This document shows positions 27,525 through 36,481 of a stretch of 64,000 bases of DNA, one piece after another. The notes beneath the pieces are model-generated. The model saw only the letters and a program-made list of their open reading frames with translations. It did not search any database and had not been told where the DNA came from. The position numbers were made by a program, and so were the translations under genes. Every line of letters begins with the position of its first letter. The stretch's first letter is position 1. This DNA is from Rhodospirillales bacterium (GTDB taxonomy: Bacteria > Pseudomonadota > Alphaproteobacteria > Rhodospirillales > Casp-alpha2): the NCBI GenBank assembly GCA_021775095.1, contig JAJFII010000016.1, positions 1 through 64,000 of the forward strand. The letters are read 5' to 3'.

Positions 27525-28541
27525 ATGAAACTATTGAAGTATGCTGCATGTGCGGCAGCGATAACGTTGGCGACGATCGGCCTTGCACAAGCCAAAGACT
27601 TTAACTTAAAAATTCAAACCCATTTGAGTGCTGAGTCTCTCAACGGCAAGAATGCTGCTCAATTTGCCAAAGACGTGGAAGAAATGTCCGGCGGGCGTTT
27701 GAAACTTGAGATGTTCTATTCCGCTTCTGTTGTTAAATCGACGGAAACTTTTGATGCGGCTTCAAATGGCATTCTTGACGGTGACATGACCGGTGCTGCT
27801 TACCAAACTGGTAAAAACCCTGCCTTCCAATTCCTCGGCGATATCATGGGTGGTTATAACACACCGTGGGAACAACTCTCCTGGTTATATTATGGCGGTG
27901 GTTTTGAAGTTGCTCAGCCCCTCTATCATAAATACAACATGCACCTGCTCGGCTGGTGGGTTGGTGGTCAGGAGTCCATGAACTCGTCAACACCTCTCGC
28001 CGGACCGGCTGATCTTAAAGACTGGAAATTCCGTTCCCCTCCTGGAATGGAAACCGAGATTTTTGCTGAAATGGGTGCCTCGCCAATTGTTATGGATTTC
28101 GGTGAAATTTTTACCGCTCTAGAAACCAAAATCATCGATGGTGCTGACGCGTCAAACGTATCAACCAACAAATCTTTGGGCCTTTATGACTTGGTTAAAT
28201 ACACCACATACCCGGGTTTCCACTCCATGCCTTCTGATCACTTAGCGATCAACTTGGATACGTGGAATAGCCTGCCAAAGGACCTGCAGAAAATTATGGA
28301 AGTTGCCATGCAGAAACTATCCTTCCAGCATGCCATGAGCCAACAGGTCGACATGAGCGAAGTTGCTACGCAAATTCAAAAGGAAGGCGTAACACTTCAC
28401 GATTGGTCTGTCGCCGATCGCGAGGCTTTCCGCGAAGCTGCACAAAAGAAGTGGCAGGAATGGGGCGATAAAACGCCGGAAGCACGTGTCTTGGTTGACA
28501 GTCATGTATCCTACATGAAACGTCTCGGCCTGTTGAATTAA
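27525..28541 (+). CDS. TRAP transporter periplasmic solute-binding protein (DctP family)
   Basis: Captures a carboxylate in the periplasm and delivers it to the QM permease. It has 338 residues with a Sec signal peptide ending near AQA (about residue 24). The central signature KFRSPPGMETEIFAEMGASP includes the conserved Arg of the R-P/G motif that binds the substrate carboxylate, and FGEIFTALETKIIDGADA follows. Similarity is to the TakP/mannitol-chloroaromatic branch, which binds 2-oxoacids and other organic acids. The start ATG 27525 follows AGGGAGA. A strong terminator separates it from the permease genes, as expected for higher expression of the binding protein. Confidence 0.92.
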   Translation: MKLLKYAACAAAITLATIGLAQAKDFNLKIQTHLSAESLNGKNAAQFAKDVEEMSGGRLKLEMFYSASVVKSTETFDAASNGILDGDMTGAAYQTGKNPAFQFLGDIMGGYNTPWEQLSWLYYGGGFEVAQPLYHKYNMHLLGWWVGGQESMNSSTPLAGPADLKDWKFRSPPGMETEIFAEMGASPIVMDFGEIFTALETKIIDGADASNVSTNKSLGLYDLVKYTTYPGFHSMPSDHLAINLDTWNSLPKDLQKIMEVAMQKLSFQHAMSQQVDMSEVATQIQKEGVTLHDWSVADREAFREAAQKKWQEWGDKTPEARVLVDSHVSYMKRLGLLN

Positions 28542-28556
28542 TTCAGGTTTGTATTT

Positions 28557-28589
28557 GGTGGGCAGCTAAAGCTGCCCACCTTTTTTTTT
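28557..28589 (+). terminator. Intrinsic terminator between dctP and dctQ
   Basis: A perfect 10-bp stem, GGTGGGCAGC and GCTGCCCACC, with a TAAA loop is followed by nine T residues. It lies 15 bp after the dctP stop and 33 bp before dctQ, so it probably attenuates read-through into the permease genes. Confidence 0.93.
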
Positions 28590-28622
28590 ATTTCCAAAAT
28601 TTTAGACTTAGCCGAGGTTTAA

Positions 28623-29270
28623 ATGCCACAGCTCGAAACATCCACTCTCATTTGGATTGGTTGCTTAACTACAGGCACCGTCCTCTGGTTGGTATTTGTC
28701 GCGCCGCGTCTCATCCCGATGCTGGAGATGACCATTCATCAGAAGACGGAAGACGCCGGTCAAAAAATTACAATTATCGACAAAATCACCCTTTATATGT
28801 CGTCGATCCTGATGTTTGTCGTCGCCTTTATCATGCTGATCATGTTTTACGAAGTGGTCATGCGTTATTTGTTTAAAGCGCCGACACTGTGGGTCGAAGA
28901 ACTGTCGCGGTGGTTGGGCGGTGTGATTTTCCTGCTTGCCGGCCTATACGCCATGCAGCAACGGGCCCATATTCGCGTAGTCATTGTATATGATATGGTT
29001 TCCAGACCCGTGCAGCGGATCTTTGATTTGGTTGCTACTGGCTGCGTTGTATTTTTCTGTTACGCGGCGGCATCGGGGTATAGCAAAAATGCCTTAACGA
29101 AATTATCGACATGGGAACTTTATGGTTCTGCATGGAACCCGCCAATTCCGGCGACCATGAAACCGTTAATCGTTATTGCCTGCACGTGGATGGCCGTTCA
29201 AGCAATTAATAATTTTATCATGGACTGGTCAAAGCCGAAAGAGCTGCATGACCCGGCCGACGATCTATAA
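28623..29270 (+). CDS. TRAP transporter small permease subunit (DctQ family)
   Basis: Membrane subunit that couples the large permease to the binding protein. It has 215 residues. After an N-terminal hydrophobic segment, four transmembrane helices are visible (about 57-80, 95-115, 135-155, 185-205). The DctQ hallmark RYLFKAPTLWVEELSRW is present at about 80-96. The protein is longer than typical DctQ (about 160-180) because of an extra N-terminal helix (about 8-28). It is followed by dctM after 15 bp. Confidence 0.9.
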   Translation: MPQLETSTLIWIGCLTTGTVLWLVFVAPRLIPMLEMTIHQKTEDAGQKITIIDKITLYMSSILMFVVAFIMLIMFYEVVMRYLFKAPTLWVEELSRWLGGVIFLLAGLYAMQQRAHIRVVIVYDMVSRPVQRIFDLVATGCVVFFCYAAASGYSKNALTKLSTWELYGSAWNPPIPATMKPLIVIACTWMAVQAINNFIMDWSKPKELHDPADDL

Positions 29271-29285
29271 AAGAGGGAGCTTCCC

Positions 29286-30626
29286 GTGGGTGTAGCTGAA
29301 ATATCACTGTTGTTACTTGTTGGCATTGTTGTTGCCTTGGCGCTGGGCATACCCCTGGGACTGGCGTCTGGATTTTTAGGGGCATGTATCGCCTATTGGA
29401 AATTTGGCGAGCGTGGTTTCTTTATCCTGGGCCAGCGGATGTACGACATTACCATCGAACACGCTTTGCTGGCGGTGCCTTTGTTTATCTTCATGGCCAT
29501 GCTTCTGGAGCGCAGTAATATCGCCAAGGATATGTACAGTTCGTTAAACATATGGCTCAGTAAAACCCGTGGTGGCATTGCCATCGTGACTTCGATAATG
29601 GCGATTATCATGGCCGCCATGTCCGGTATAATTGGCGGTGAGGTTGTTCTATTAGGGCTTATTGCCCTGCCGCAAATGCTGCGGTTGGGATACAATCAAA
29701 ACCTCGCCGTTGGCACGATTTGCGCGTCTGGTTCATTGGGTACGATGATCCCACCATCCATCGTTTTGATTATTTATGGAGTGGTAACAGAAACCTCCAT
29801 TCATGCATTGTTTAAAGCCGCCATTGTTCCCGGTCTAATGTTGGGCGGCGCCTATATCGTATACATTATTATCCGCACAAATCTGAACCCGTCACTTGCT
29901 CCCTTGCCGGAACATGAGGAAGAAGTTACGTTCGGCGACAAAATCCGCGCCCTTAAGGGTATTCTCCCGCCGGTTCTTCTGGTTTTTGCGATCCTCGGTT
30001 CTATATATGGCGGCATTACTGGAATAACAGAGGCTGCAGCGATCGGCTGCCTGGGCACCCTATTAATTATAAAACTGCGGGGCGAGTTTGCCTTGGACCT
30101 GATCTTGGAAGCCCTGCAGCGGACCATGCGATCAACGGGCACAATCATTTGGGTAACCTTCGGGGCCACGGCATTGGCCGGGGCGTACTCCTTAATCGGC
30201 GGCCCCGCCTTCGTTGCCAACTCCATCGTCGGGTTTGATCTGCCGCCCATGGGAATCATATTGATGATGATGGTGGTCTTCCTGTTTTTGGGGGCCGTCA
30301 TGGACTGGATTGGCATCGTATTGCTGGTTATGCCCGTATTTTTGCCCATTGTTGCCAAGTTCAGCGCCACAGATATGGGTTTGCTGGGCACCCTGGAACC
30401 GAAACACATGGCCGTTTGGTTTGGTATTTTGTTCTGTGTTAATATGCAGGTCAGCTTTCTCAGCCCGCCCTTTGGACCGGCCGCGTTTTATCTGAAATCT
30501 GTGGCACCGCCGCACATCAAACTTACAGATATCTTCAAGGGATTCCTGCCCTTTATCTGTATTCAGCTGTGTGTTTTGGCAGTCATGCTGATGTTCCCGG
30601 AAATTACTTCCGTATTCCTTAATTAG
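29286..30626 (+). CDS. TRAP transporter large permease subunit (DctM family)
   Basis: Na+-dependent transport channel with about 12-13 helices. It has 446 residues with a GTG start at 29286. Motifs include the GIPLGLASGFLGA opening region, ICASGSLGTMIPPSIVLIIYG (one residue left off each end), MDWIGIVLLVMPVFLPI and SPPFGPAAFYLK. It belongs to the DctM/YiaN ion-transporter superfamily. It is the third gene of the TRAP operon, with the PhyH gene 16 bp downstream. Confidence 0.94.
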   Translation: MGVAEISLLLLVGIVVALALGIPLGLASGFLGACIAYWKFGERGFFILGQRMYDITIEHALLAVPLFIFMAMLLERSNIAKDMYSSLNIWLSKTRGGIAIVTSIMAIIMAAMSGIIGGEVVLLGLIALPQMLRLGYNQNLAVGTICASGSLGTMIPPSIVLIIYGVVTETSIHALFKAAIVPGLMLGGAYIVYIIIRTNLNPSLAPLPEHEEEVTFGDKIRALKGILPPVLLVFAILGSIYGGITGITEAAAIGCLGTLLIIKLRGEFALDLILEALQRTMRSTGTIIWVTFGATALAGAYSLIGGPAFVANSIVGFDLPPMGIILMMMVVFLFLGAVMDWIGIVLLVMPVFLPIVAKFSATDMGLLGTLEPKHMAVWFGILFCVNMQVSFLSPPFGPAAFYLKSVAPPHIKLTDIFKGFLPFICIQLCVLAVMLMFPEITSVFLN

Positions 30627-30642
30627 GAGCCTAAACATCCAG

Positions 30643-31497
30643 ATGTCCTACGGTCTTGAAGCCTATGACAAAAATGGAATTGCCACACCGCTCAAGGTTT
30701 TAGAAGAGGCGGAAGCATGTGCGATCTGCGACCGGGTTATGGCGTTACGGGCGTCGCCCGACGCCGATGCTGAATTGGCTATGCAATCAAGCCCGCATTT
30801 GTTATTTCCGTGGTTGTATGACTTGGCAACACATCCGAAGATTCTCGATGTCATGGAACAAATCCTCGGTCCTGATTTATTGATCTGGTCGTCGCAGTTT
30901 TTCTCCAAGGACCCGGGCGATGGTGGTTATGTGAGCTGGCACCAGGACTCAACCTATTGGGGTTTAAAGCCGAATACCATTGCAACGGCCTGGATTGCCC
31001 TTGCACCGTCGACGCCGCAAAGCGGCTGTATGCGGGTGGCACCCGGTTCACACAAGCTTGACCAGCTGCCCCACAACGACACATTTGACGAAGGCAATCT
31101 GTTGTCGCGGGGGCAGGAAGTGGCTGTTGATGTCACACAAATGCTAACCATTGATGTTGAATTAAGACCCGGGGAAATGAGTGTCCATCACGTCGCCCTT
31201 GTGCATGGGTCCGAGGCCAATACTTCCGACGCATCGCGTATCGGATTTGTCGTTCGTTTTATACCCACCTCGGTACAGCAGTTGGGCGGGCGAACCCGCG
31301 CCACGCTTGTGCGCGGACAGGATTGGTATGGACATTTTCTATTGACTGATCCGCCCGATGGGGAAATGACCGACAAGGGCTGGCGAACCGTAAAAGACGC
31401 GAAAGCCCGAATGACGGCAGTCCTGATGGAAACAGCAGATCAGAAAAGCCGGCACCGGAGTCATCGCTCGACCGATAGGGGCGGCGGCTCGGATTGA
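30643..31497 (+). CDS. Phytanoyl-CoA dioxygenase (PhyH) family Fe(II)/2OG oxygenase
   Basis: It has 284 residues. The facial triad is His100 and Asp102 (SWHQDSTYWGL) and His188 (HHVALVHGSEAN), with Arg199 as the likely 2-oxoglutarate carboxylate contact. AWIALAPSTPQSGCMRVAPGSH is the conserved family region, shown here from AWIALAPS to GCMRVAPGSH. It is the last gene of the TRAP operon, so its substrate is plausibly the compound imported or a product of it. Bacterial PhyH proteins hydroxylate many small molecules, and the specificity cannot be read from sequence. The C-terminal 30 residues are basic and low-complexity. Confidence 0.85.
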   Translation: MSYGLEAYDKNGIATPLKVLEEAEACAICDRVMALRASPDADAELAMQSSPHLLFPWLYDLATHPKILDVMEQILGPDLLIWSSQFFSKDPGDGGYVSWHQDSTYWGLKPNTIATAWIALAPSTPQSGCMRVAPGSHKLDQLPHNDTFDEGNLLSRGQEVAVDVTQMLTIDVELRPGEMSVHHVALVHGSEANTSDASRIGFVVRFIPTSVQQLGGRTRATLVRGQDWYGHFLLTDPPDGEMTDKGWRTVKDAKARMTAVLMETADQKSRHRSHRSTDRGGGSD

Positions 31498-31591
31498 AGC
31501 CGCGATCCTTTTTTGCCGGGACTCAAAATCACTTTCCTCATGGCACGGTGTCGGACTGGGGAAACCAGAAACGATAATAGGGGTAAGTGTT

Positions 31592-32020
31592 TCAGGCCTG
31601 GGTAATGGAAATCTTTTTGGCAACGCTTGTATGCGGGGAAGATTTCGCCACCTTGATTTCCAGAACCCCGTTCTTATGTGTCGCCAAAATGTTTGTTGAA
31701 TCTGCGTCAACAGGTAATCGGAATTCCCGCCGGAAGTTCCCATAGGTACGTTCTGAAAAATAAAAATTCTTTCCCGCCTCTTGATGACTGGATTGTTTTT
31801 CCCCGGTAATGGTGAGGCGCTGATCATGGACTTCCAGGGTTATCTGATCCTCGCTGACACCAGGCAATTCAACCGAGATTTCATAAAAGTCTTTAGTCAC
31901 TGCAGCTTCAGAGCTGGGTTGGAAAAAATCCGCAACCCGTTGACCAAATTGTTTCATTGGACCATAGACGTGGGACCACCAGTCGTTAGAGGTTTCCGCC
32001 AGTTCTGATTTTTCAACCAT
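31592..32020 (-). CDS. Hsp20/alpha-crystallin family small heat-shock protein
   Basis: ATP-independent holdase. The start is ATG 32020, preceded by GGAGACTAAAG, which gives 142 residues. An open frame continues to 32200 but covers the CBS gene end and lacks similarity. The alpha-crystallin domain runs from about 45 to 140, with ISVELPGVSEDQITLEV, YGNFRREFRLP and the motif AxxxNGVLEI read as ATHKNGVLEIKV. It is 34 bp downstream of the CBS-BON gene and probably shares its FNR-type promoter. No RpoH-type or CIRCE element is visible. Confidence 0.92.
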   Translation of the reverse strand: MVEKSELAETSNDWWSHVYGPMKQFGQRVADFFQPSSEAAVTKDFYEISVELPGVSEDQITLEVHDQRLTITGEKQSSHQEAGKNFYFSERTYGNFRREFRLPVDADSTNILATHKNGVLEIKVAKSSPHTSVAKKISITQA

Positions 32021-32054
32021 CTTTAGTCTCCTTTCTAATCTTTGTCCGTTAGGA

Positions 32055-32750
32055 CTAGGTGCCCCAAACCCAGGGGGATATTTTGCCAAAATGATCACGA
32101 ACTTCGAGCACACCGTCAACTTCTCTGGCAGCAAGCAACAAAGCTTCCCGTTCCGGTTCCGTCTCAATCCAACCCCACAGTTCGACAATGCCATTGTCAA
32201 CGATGACGTTTAAAGATCCGTGGCTGGCGAAGTTTTGTTGGCTGAGATGGTCGTGCACCTGTTTCCTCAGGACCTGGTCATTTGGCGTTGTTGTAAGGTT
32301 CATTTTGGATTTTTGTCCGGCAATGACCTGTAACAAATTGGACCGGCTTATGATGCCGATCATTTGATCGCCATCCATAACGGGAACTCTCTTAATGCGA
32401 TTGGTTTCCAGCTTTTGTGCAACCGCACTGATTTCCATATCCGCATCGACGGTTACAACATTTTTCGTCATGATGTCAGCGGCGGTCCGACCGTGTGCCT
32501 TTAGGAAGTCACTGGCTTCCTGCGAATTGTTCGACAACATTCTGAGCCACCACGGACGCCTGTCATCGGCGTCATTGGAAATGCGGCGAATTAGATCTCC
32601 TTCACTGACAATTCCACAGAGGCGCTGTTGGTCATCGCGGACAGGAACGGCGCTTATCTTTTTATCCATCAGCAAGCGGGCGATGGCACTGACGGGTTCG
32701 TCGCGTCCGACGGCGACAACGACCGGCGTCATAATGTCTCTTGCACGCAT
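32055..32750 (-). CDS. CBS-pair plus BON domain protein
   Basis: It has 231 residues. Two CBS motifs (about 5-60 and 92-145) form a Bateman module that usually senses adenine nucleotides. A BON domain (about 165-225, LNVIVDNGIVELWGWIETE) may bind phospholipid or interact with envelope proteins. The start ATG 32750 follows AAGGAGG. It heads a two-gene operon with Hsp20. Upstream is an FNR/FixK-type box placed at -41.5, so low oxygen is the likely inducer. Confidence 0.9.
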   Translation of the reverse strand: MRARDIMTPVVVAVGRDEPVSAIARLLMDKKISAVPVRDDQQRLCGIVSEGDLIRRISNDADDRRPWWLRMLSNNSQEASDFLKAHGRTAADIMTKNVVTVDADMEISAVAQKLETNRIKRVPVMDGDQMIGIISRSNLLQVIAGQKSKMNLTTTPNDQVLRKQVHDHLSQQNFASHGSLNVIVDNGIVELWGWIETEPEREALLLAAREVDGVLEVRDHFGKISPWVWGT

Positions 32751-32783
32751 TTTTGCCTCCTTGGCTATTTGAAAGACAAGTTA

Positions 32784-32825
32784 AGGATAAAGGGGATGCA
32801 CAAGTCGGTCGTTGACTTAGGTCAA
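32784..32825 (-). promoter_or_regulatory. FNR/FixK-type operator and class II promoter for the CBS-BON/Hsp20 unit
   Basis: TTGACTTAGGTCAA (32812-32825) is a TTGAC-N4-GTCAA dyad of the CRP/FNR family. On the reverse strand a -10 candidate TATCCT lies at 32789-32784, placing the start near 32777 and the dyad centre at -41.5, the normal class II activator position. The CBS start codon follows at 32750. It indicates an FNR, FixK or Dnr-like activator, which is not in the window. Confidence 0.75.
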
Positions 32826-32882
32826 TTTACCAGATCGGTTGGTTCGAATTATTTTGAATAGGCAGCAATAAAAATGGGGACG

Positions 32883-34508
32883 TTAACCGTCACGAACCAA
32901 CTTTTTAATGTCACCAGCAACCTGGCCAATTACCGACGACCAATCGCCAATCTCCGGTTGCCGATATAGTGTCATCTGGGGATACCAGGGGCTGTCTGTG
33001 CGATTAAGCAACCACCGCCAATCGGGCATGAAGGGTAGTAACGTCCAAACCTTACAGCCAATCGCTCCCGCCAGATGGGCTGCAGATGTGTCGACGGAAA
33101 GGACCAGATCAAGATTTTTCATGGCGGCCGCCGTATCGGAAAAACTGTTGATTTGTGAAGTAAGATCCGTGACATCTTTTCCGAAGACTTCCGACGCCTG
33201 GTCCGGATGGCCCATTTGCAGGCTGAATAGGGAAACCTCATCAATCTTGCAAAGTGGCGCAAAAATCCCAGGGTCGATGGAACGATTGTGATCGTTTTCG
33301 TGGTTGGGCTGGCCGGCCCAGATTAACCCAACTCGAAAACTTTTTTTCACCCCCAGTCGTCGGCCCCAGATTTTGATCCGATTTTTGTCAACATGGAAGT
33401 AAGGACAGTTGCCGGGGATATTCTCAATGGTTGTCCTCATGACCTGCGGCAGGTCCATTAAACTGACATGGATGTCAAAGTTTTTTGGCTCCGGTTCTGA
33501 TTCCAGGTTGATCGCCCCCACACTGTCCAGGGTGCCAACCAATTCGGCCAGAACGGGCGCAACGCGATAAATAATATGTCCACCGCGATTGGCGACAAGT
33601 GGAATATAACGGGAAAATTGGATCACATCACCAAACCCCTGTTCGGGATAAATATAAAGGGTTTTGCCGGAAAAATCGGAACCGTCCCATTTGGGTTTTT
33701 GATGATGAGTGACTGCGGGCGGGCCATTTTCGACTTTATGCCGCCACTGGTATTCCCGCCACCCCTCCTCAAAGGCTCCGGTTAACAAATAGGCAAGCCC
33801 CAGATTATTATGGGCGTCTGCCAGATCGGGGTCTATTTTTAAGGCGCGCTCAAAATAATCGATGGCCCTATCCATTTGCCCCAAATCACGATAGGAATTG
33901 CCAACGTTGCTGAAACCCGGTGCAAACCCGGGATCATCAGCGACGGATTTGCGATAAAGGGTACCGGCCTCTTTGTGTCTGTTCTGGCGACGGTATATGT
34001 TGCCAAGATTATTAAGCGCCTGCGCATAGTCTGGTTTTAAGATAAGCGCATTTAGCAAATATTTCACGGCGCGGACGTCATCTTTTAACAGTATATAGGT
34101 TAGTCCTAAATTGCCCAACGCATCACAAAAATCCGGTACATATTCGATTGCTCGATGATAACTTTCCGCAGCGCGTTCAAGCTGTTTGGTTTCGCGAAAT
34201 CCGTTCCCCCGATTATAATGGGCCAGGGGAAAGTCCGGTCTTTTTTCGAGAGCCTTTGAAAATAAAGTTTCCGCTTTTTCATAATTCTTATGATCCAGAG
34301 CGATCAAACCCTGCAAATGAAGGGCATCGGCCTGCTCCGGATCGATTTCAAAAATAGCATCCAAGGCGGCCTGGGCTTCCTGCAAATGGCCGTTGCCATA
34401 ATCCTGGAGAGCATTTTCTGCTGCCTGTTTGACCGCCGCCCGTTGCTGGACCAATGCCAATTTAAGAGTGCGTTCAAGCAGGCGGTTTTTTATCAAGTCG
34501 TTTGTCAT
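32883..34508 (-). CDS. TPR protein with C-terminal glycosyltransferase-like domain
   Basis: It has 541 residues. The N-terminal part (about 15-260) holds about six or seven tetratricopeptide repeats (for example NNLGNIYRRQNRHKEAGTLY, cut short here). The C-terminal part (about 280-540) resembles ADP-heptose/GT9-type transferases, with EQGFGDVIQFSRYIPL and DLVLSVDTSAAHLAGAIG. This architecture is common in alphaproteobacteria and is usually called TPR-containing glycosyltransferase. The donor and acceptor are unknown, and no signal peptide is seen. It stands alone, divergent from the rhodanese gene. Confidence 0.82.
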   Translation of the reverse strand: MTNDLIKNRLLERTLKLALVQQRAAVKQAAENALQDYGNGHLQEAQAALDAIFEIDPEQADALHLQGLIALDHKNYEKAETLFSKALEKRPDFPLAHYNRGNGFRETKQLERAAESYHRAIEYVPDFCDALGNLGLTYILLKDDVRAVKYLLNALILKPDYAQALNNLGNIYRRQNRHKEAGTLYRKSVADDPGFAPGFSNVGNSYRDLGQMDRAIDYFERALKIDPDLADAHNNLGLAYLLTGAFEEGWREYQWRHKVENGPPAVTHHQKPKWDGSDFSGKTLYIYPEQGFGDVIQFSRYIPLVANRGGHIIYRVAPVLAELVGTLDSVGAINLESEPEPKNFDIHVSLMDLPQVMRTTIENIPGNCPYFHVDKNRIKIWGRRLGVKKSFRVGLIWAGQPNHENDHNRSIDPGIFAPLCKIDEVSLFSLQMGHPDQASEVFGKDVTDLTSQINSFSDTAAAMKNLDLVLSVDTSAAHLAGAIGCKVWTLLPFMPDWRWLLNRTDSPWYPQMTLYRQPEIGDWSSVIGQVAGDIKKLVRDG

Positions 34509-34732
34509 GGAAAAACCCTAAAAGCTAATGGTTAACAGCGGGTTGCCAGAATGACGTTATTTATCCGATCACCATAGCCTACAACCCGTCGTAAATCAGG
34601 ATGAAAATCTTCAGGTTATTTTTGGCCTTTTAGACTTTCCTATAATTTCGTTGAATAATGGCATTAGAGTTAATCTCTGTCTAAAACCCGATTTTTAATC
34701 ACACCCCATGCAACAAAAAAGGCAACAGGCGA

Positions 34733-35134
34733 ATGACAACCGTGGTCAGTAAAATAAAAGCTGCAACAGCAAATGACGCCCTGCATCATTTTGAAAATAT
34801 GTTAAGGTTTGAAACCGATTGTTGGGATGTTCACCATGCCATCACAGCCCAGGAGGTAGATTTCACCTTGCTTGACGTAAGGTCTCCGGAACTTTTTGTC
34901 AGGGGTCATGTTGCGACGGCAATAAACATTTTACACGGAAAATTAACCAACCACCGGCTGGCTGACTTTGCCCCCGAAAGGCTGTTTGTTGTCTATTGCG
35001 CGGGTCCCCATTGCAACGGTGCCAATAGGGCGGCCGTTCATTTGGCAAGAATGGGCCGACCGGTAAAAATGATGATTGGCGGCATTGAAGGATGGAAAGA
35101 CGAAGGGTTTGATTTGGTCACGGGGCCTGAGTAG
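34733..35134 (+). CDS. Rhodanese-like domain protein
   Basis: It has 133 residues and a single rhodanese fold. LDVRSPELFVRGHV (47-60) and YCAGPHCNGANRAA contain the candidate catalytic Cys89, with Cys94 in the same loop. VKMMIGGIEGWKDEGF is the conserved C-terminal motif. Sulfur transfer or a persulfide role is likely. The ATG is at 34733. It lies upstream of the P450 with a 48-bp gap and may be co-transcribed. It is divergent from the TPR gene over 224 bp. Confidence 0.86.
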   Translation: MTTVVSKIKAATANDALHHFENMLRFETDCWDVHHAITAQEVDFTLLDVRSPELFVRGHVATAINILHGKLTNHRLADFAPERLFVVYCAGPHCNGANRAAVHLARMGRPVKMMIGGIEGWKDEGFDLVTGPE

Positions 35135-35182
35135 TGTGAAGTTCCCGACACCCTCGATTTACCGTCGACCCGGATATTTGAA

Positions 35183-36397
35183 ATGACACCTCTGGAAATC
35201 GCCAGAACATTTGATATCAATGCCATCGATGGCGACTTTATAGATGATCCCTTTCCGACGTTTGGTGCCTTACGCGCTTTTGATCCGGTTCATATAAACC
35301 CGGATGGTTCCTTATTTTTAACGCGATATCGTGATGTATTGATGTGTTATCAGAACCCGCTTATGAGTTCGGATAAAAAAACAATATTTAAAAACCAGTT
35401 TGGTGCCGGACCGTTGTACAATCATCATACAACATCACTGGTATTTAATGATCCACCCTATCACACAACAGTTCGGAAATTGTTGTCGTCGGCGTTTACG
35501 CCACGCAAACTCAAGCAAATGGAGCCTCTCGTATCTGGTGTTGTTGACCGGTTGCTGGACCGTCTTGAGCTGGAAAAGAATTTTGATTTGGTAACAGCAT
35601 TTGCATCCGCCCTACCGACGGAAATTATTTCCTTCATGTTGGGAATTCCAGAACCCCACCGCCATCTCTTGCGCCCCTATTCCCTAAAGATCCTCGGTGC
35701 GCTTGACCCGGTTGTCTCCCAATCGCGATTGGATGAGGGGCACAGCGCGGTCAGCGATTTTGGCGCGCTGTTGTCAGAACTTGTTGCTAGGCGACGGGTT
35801 GACCAATCAAACGCAAGCGACGGTGAGGTGCTGGCGGGATTAATATTCGGCGCGGTTGACGGGAGGCACCTCAATGACAATGAACTCATTCAAAACTGCA
35901 TTTTTCTTTTGAATGCGGGGCATGAAACGACGACCAGTATGGTGGGAAATGGTATTGGCATGTTATTAAAAAACCCGGATCAATTGCGTCGCCTGCAACA
36001 GGACCCGACGCTCATAGAAACAACCATTGAAGAAACGCTCCGGTTCGAAAGCCCCTTGCAAATTGGCAACCGGCTGACCGCAGGCGAAGTGGAACTGGCT
36101 GGCCATCGGATTCCAAAAGGAACCTATATTCATACTTCCATAGCTGGGGCCAATCGCGATCCGCTGGTTTTTAAGGACCCCGAGTGTGTTGATATCGGGC
36201 GTCGGCCCAATCGGCATATTGCTTTTGCCACGGGGCATCATGTTTGTTTGGGAGCAACATTGGCGCGGATTGAAGGCAAAATGGCAATTGGTCGGTTGGT
36301 TCGCCGCTTCCCTCGGTTAAGGTTAAGCGGCAGGACGGAATTTTTGCCGATCGCCCGGTTTCGCGGATACAAAACGCTACCGGCCCGCATTGACTAA
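35183..36397 (+). CDS. Cytochrome P450
   Basis: Soluble heme monooxygenase of 404 residues. The oxygen-activating I-helix motif is AGHETT (245-250). ExxR is Glu284-x-x-Arg287. The heme-ligand loop FATGHHVCLG has Cys355. NDPPYHTTVRKLLSSAFTPR is the usual C-helix region. No ferredoxin or reductase gene adjoins it, though the window's thioredoxin-like ferredoxin lies far away. The substrate is unknown. It is not fused to a redox partner. Confidence 0.93.
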   Translation: MTPLEIARTFDINAIDGDFIDDPFPTFGALRAFDPVHINPDGSLFLTRYRDVLMCYQNPLMSSDKKTIFKNQFGAGPLYNHHTTSLVFNDPPYHTTVRKLLSSAFTPRKLKQMEPLVSGVVDRLLDRLELEKNFDLVTAFASALPTEIISFMLGIPEPHRHLLRPYSLKILGALDPVVSQSRLDEGHSAVSDFGALLSELVARRRVDQSNASDGEVLAGLIFGAVDGRHLNDNELIQNCIFLLNAGHETTTSMVGNGIGMLLKNPDQLRRLQQDPTLIETTIEETLRFESPLQIGNRLTAGEVELAGHRIPKGTYIHTSIAGANRDPLVFKDPECVDIGRRPNRHIAFATGHHVCLGATLARIEGKMAIGRLVRRFPRLRLSGRTEFLPIARFRGYKTLPARID

Positions 36398-36481
36398 TCC
36401 GGTGGTGGTCAATCGTCGGCGAATGCCATCGAAAGATCAAATGCTGCTATCTAAAGGCCAGATGGCGTATCTTCTCGATTT

